The notes beneath the pieces are model-generated. The model was given only the letters and a program-made list of their open reading frames with translations, ran no database searches and was not told the origin of the DNA. A stretch of DNA of 64,000 nt. It comes from Syntrophus gentianae. GTDB taxonomy: Bacteria; Desulfobacterota; Syntrophia; Syntrophales; Syntrophaceae. Positions 63,036 through 64,000 of this stretch are shown in pieces (position 1 is the first letter of the stretch; each line of letters starts with the position of its first letter). Both the position numbers and the translations under genes were made by a program. Location of the stretch: assembly GCF_900109885.1 (NCBI RefSeq), contig NZ_FOBS01000008.1:1-64000 (forward strand), written 5' to 3'.

Positions 63036-63844
63036 CCGGCTCTAAAGGGAGAGATCGTCTGGCGGTTGTTATTCCCGCCTACAATCATGAAAGCCGGGTG
63101 ACGGAGGTCATTCTGGCGGCGAAGGAACTTCCCTTTCCCATCTTTGTGGTGGACGACGGGTCCACAGACGGAACCTATGAGCGGATACGGGTCATTCCCG
63201 ACATTTCGATTCTGCGTCATCGGGAAAACAGGGGCAAGGGAGCGGCCCTTCTGACAGGTTTTGCCGCCGCATCCACCGTGGCGGACTGGGCGGCCACGGT
63301 GGATGCGGATGGACAGCACAACCCCAAAGATGTCCTGAAGCTTTGGTCTGCCGTCGCCAATCGGCTGGAGAAGTCAAGCTTCGACGCGGCTCCTGCGTCC
63401 AGAAAGAGCAACCGGCCTATGGAATCGCGACGGCCTTTCGTCGTCGGCCTGAGGGAAGAAATGACGGGACCTGAAGTCCCCTGGACAAGCCGCTTTGGCC
63501 GTTCCTTTTCCAACTTCTGGGTGCAGCTCGCCGGGGGACCGGAAGTCCGGGATTCTCAGAGCGGTCTGAGGCTCTACCCCCTTCCTGAAGCGCTACACCT
63601 TGGCGTTCAGGCGCGTCGCTTTCAGTTTGAGGTGGAAATTCTTGTCCGGGCGCAATGGCAAGGATATCCTGTCCTGGAAGTCCCCATCGGGGTGACCTAT
63701 CAGCCGGGAGCCGAACGGATTTCCCATTTCCGGCCTTTTGTTGATTTTCTCCGCAATTCCTGCACGTTCAGCCGTCTGATCGCCCTGCGCATCCTTGTCC
63801 CCCGACGCTGTCGGATGACGCCCGGACGGAAGAATTCGCCCTGA
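63032..63844 (+). CDS. Family 2 glycosyltransferase
   Basis: A 270-residue GT2 enzyme: VVIPAYNHE, FVVDDGSTDGT and TVDADGQH (the DXD-type metal site) lie in the first 100 residues. Similar enzymes transfer sugars to dolichol or undecaprenyl phosphate. No C-terminal membrane helices are visible. The ATG overlaps the previous stop (ATGA), so it is coupled to the DAK2-DegV gene. Confidence 0.85.
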   Translation: MTGSKGRDRLAVVIPAYNHESRVTEVILAAKELPFPIFVVDDGSTDGTYERIRVIPDISILRHRENRGKGAALLTGFAAASTVADWAATVDADGQHNPKDVLKLWSAVANRLEKSSFDAAPASRKSNRPMESRRPFVVGLREEMTGPEVPWTSRFGRSFSNFWVQLAGGPEVRDSQSGLRLYPLPEALHLGVQARRFQFEVEILVRAQWQGYPVLEVPIGVTYQPGAERISHFRPFVDFLRNSCTFSRLIALRILVPRRCRMTPGRKNSP

Positions 63845-63876
63845 GACTCTAAACCCCCGTTATTTCAAACTATGCG

Positions 63877-64000
63877 TTATGCCACCTCGCTGAATTCCGA
63901 CTTGCCGGCGCCGCAAACCGGACAGGTCCAGTCATCGGGAAGCTGATCAAAGGCGGTCCCCGCAGGGATGCTGTTCTCCGGATCGCCGATTTCCGGATCG
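63877..64000 (-). CDS. Rubredoxin, C-terminal part (gene runs off the window)
   Basis: The last 40 codons of a rubredoxin, stop at 63877. [20 protein letters not shown] and [15 protein letters not shown] are characteristic, with the second iron-binding CXXC pair. Rubredoxin carries electrons in anaerobes, for example to oxygen- or superoxide-detoxifying enzymes. The start lies beyond base 64000. Confidence 0.92.
   Translation of the reverse strand, partial: DPEIGDPENSIPAGTAFDQLPDDWTCPVCGAGKSEFSEVA

Overview
The window looks like part of a chromosome of an anaerobic Gram-negative bacterium of the former Deltaproteobacteria (Desulfobacterota, perhaps Syntrophales-like). This is inferred from gene content and style, not from a marker gene: PEP-CTERM-like tails, DUF5132 and HMA_2 small proteins, an SDR-type threonine dehydrogenase, a DAK2-DegV fusion and a rubredoxin. 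No tRNA, rRNA or CRISPR array was seen.

Layout. 1-640: the 3' end of a DDE transposase abutting a truncated SpoIIE/PP2C phosphatase. 647-1749: radical SAM protein and flavodoxin. 2007-5263: a YdbH-like AsmA protein followed by a lipoprotein that joins a YnbE-like head to a YdbL domain. 5492-6238: a PEP-CTERM-like exported protein. 6300-10117: mrfA-mrfB type helicase and exonuclease. 10354-12320: groES-groEL. 12777-16414: a serralysin-type RTX metalloprotease and an exported repeat protein. 16472-22367: pstS-pstC-pstA-pstB-phoU-phoR. 22584-49161: a long phosphate-linked region. 49585-52320: a PhoB-type regulator and a chemoreceptor. 52701-56425: LapA-like protein and a DUF748 giant. 57018-59193: threonine degradation pair. 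59503-63844: radical SAM, thioesterase, fatty acid kinase-like fusion and glycosyltransferase. 63877-64000: rubredoxin end.

Main result. Ten promoters between 22.4 and 49.3 kb share one architecture: three to five hexamers resembling TGTCAT, TTTCAT, TTTAAC or TGCAAC, starting exactly 11 bp apart, then exactly 10 bp, then a -10-like hexamer. This is the layout of PhoB boxes. They precede pstS, a zinc-ribbon/HMA_2 operon, a small unknown gene, alkaline phosphatase, a DUF3562 gene, a CorA-like transporter plus PhoH, pyruvate kinase, an arsenate-reductase-like gene, a porin operon, and an operon of an unknown 819-residue protein with phosphatidylserine decarboxylase, a DksA-like protein and a second OmpR-type regulator. 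The region is therefore read as a chromosomal Pho island.

Inside the island lies a five-gene operon without a visible Pho box (29901 down to 23917): DUF5132 protein, HMA_2 protein, a protein with seven 22-residue amphipathic repeats, a P2A-type cation ATPase with an N-terminal HMA_2-like domain, and a divergent MetK. A second HMA_2/DUF5132 pair lies just upstream and is under a Pho box. A membrane- or granule-associated metal/phosphate function is a hypothesis only.
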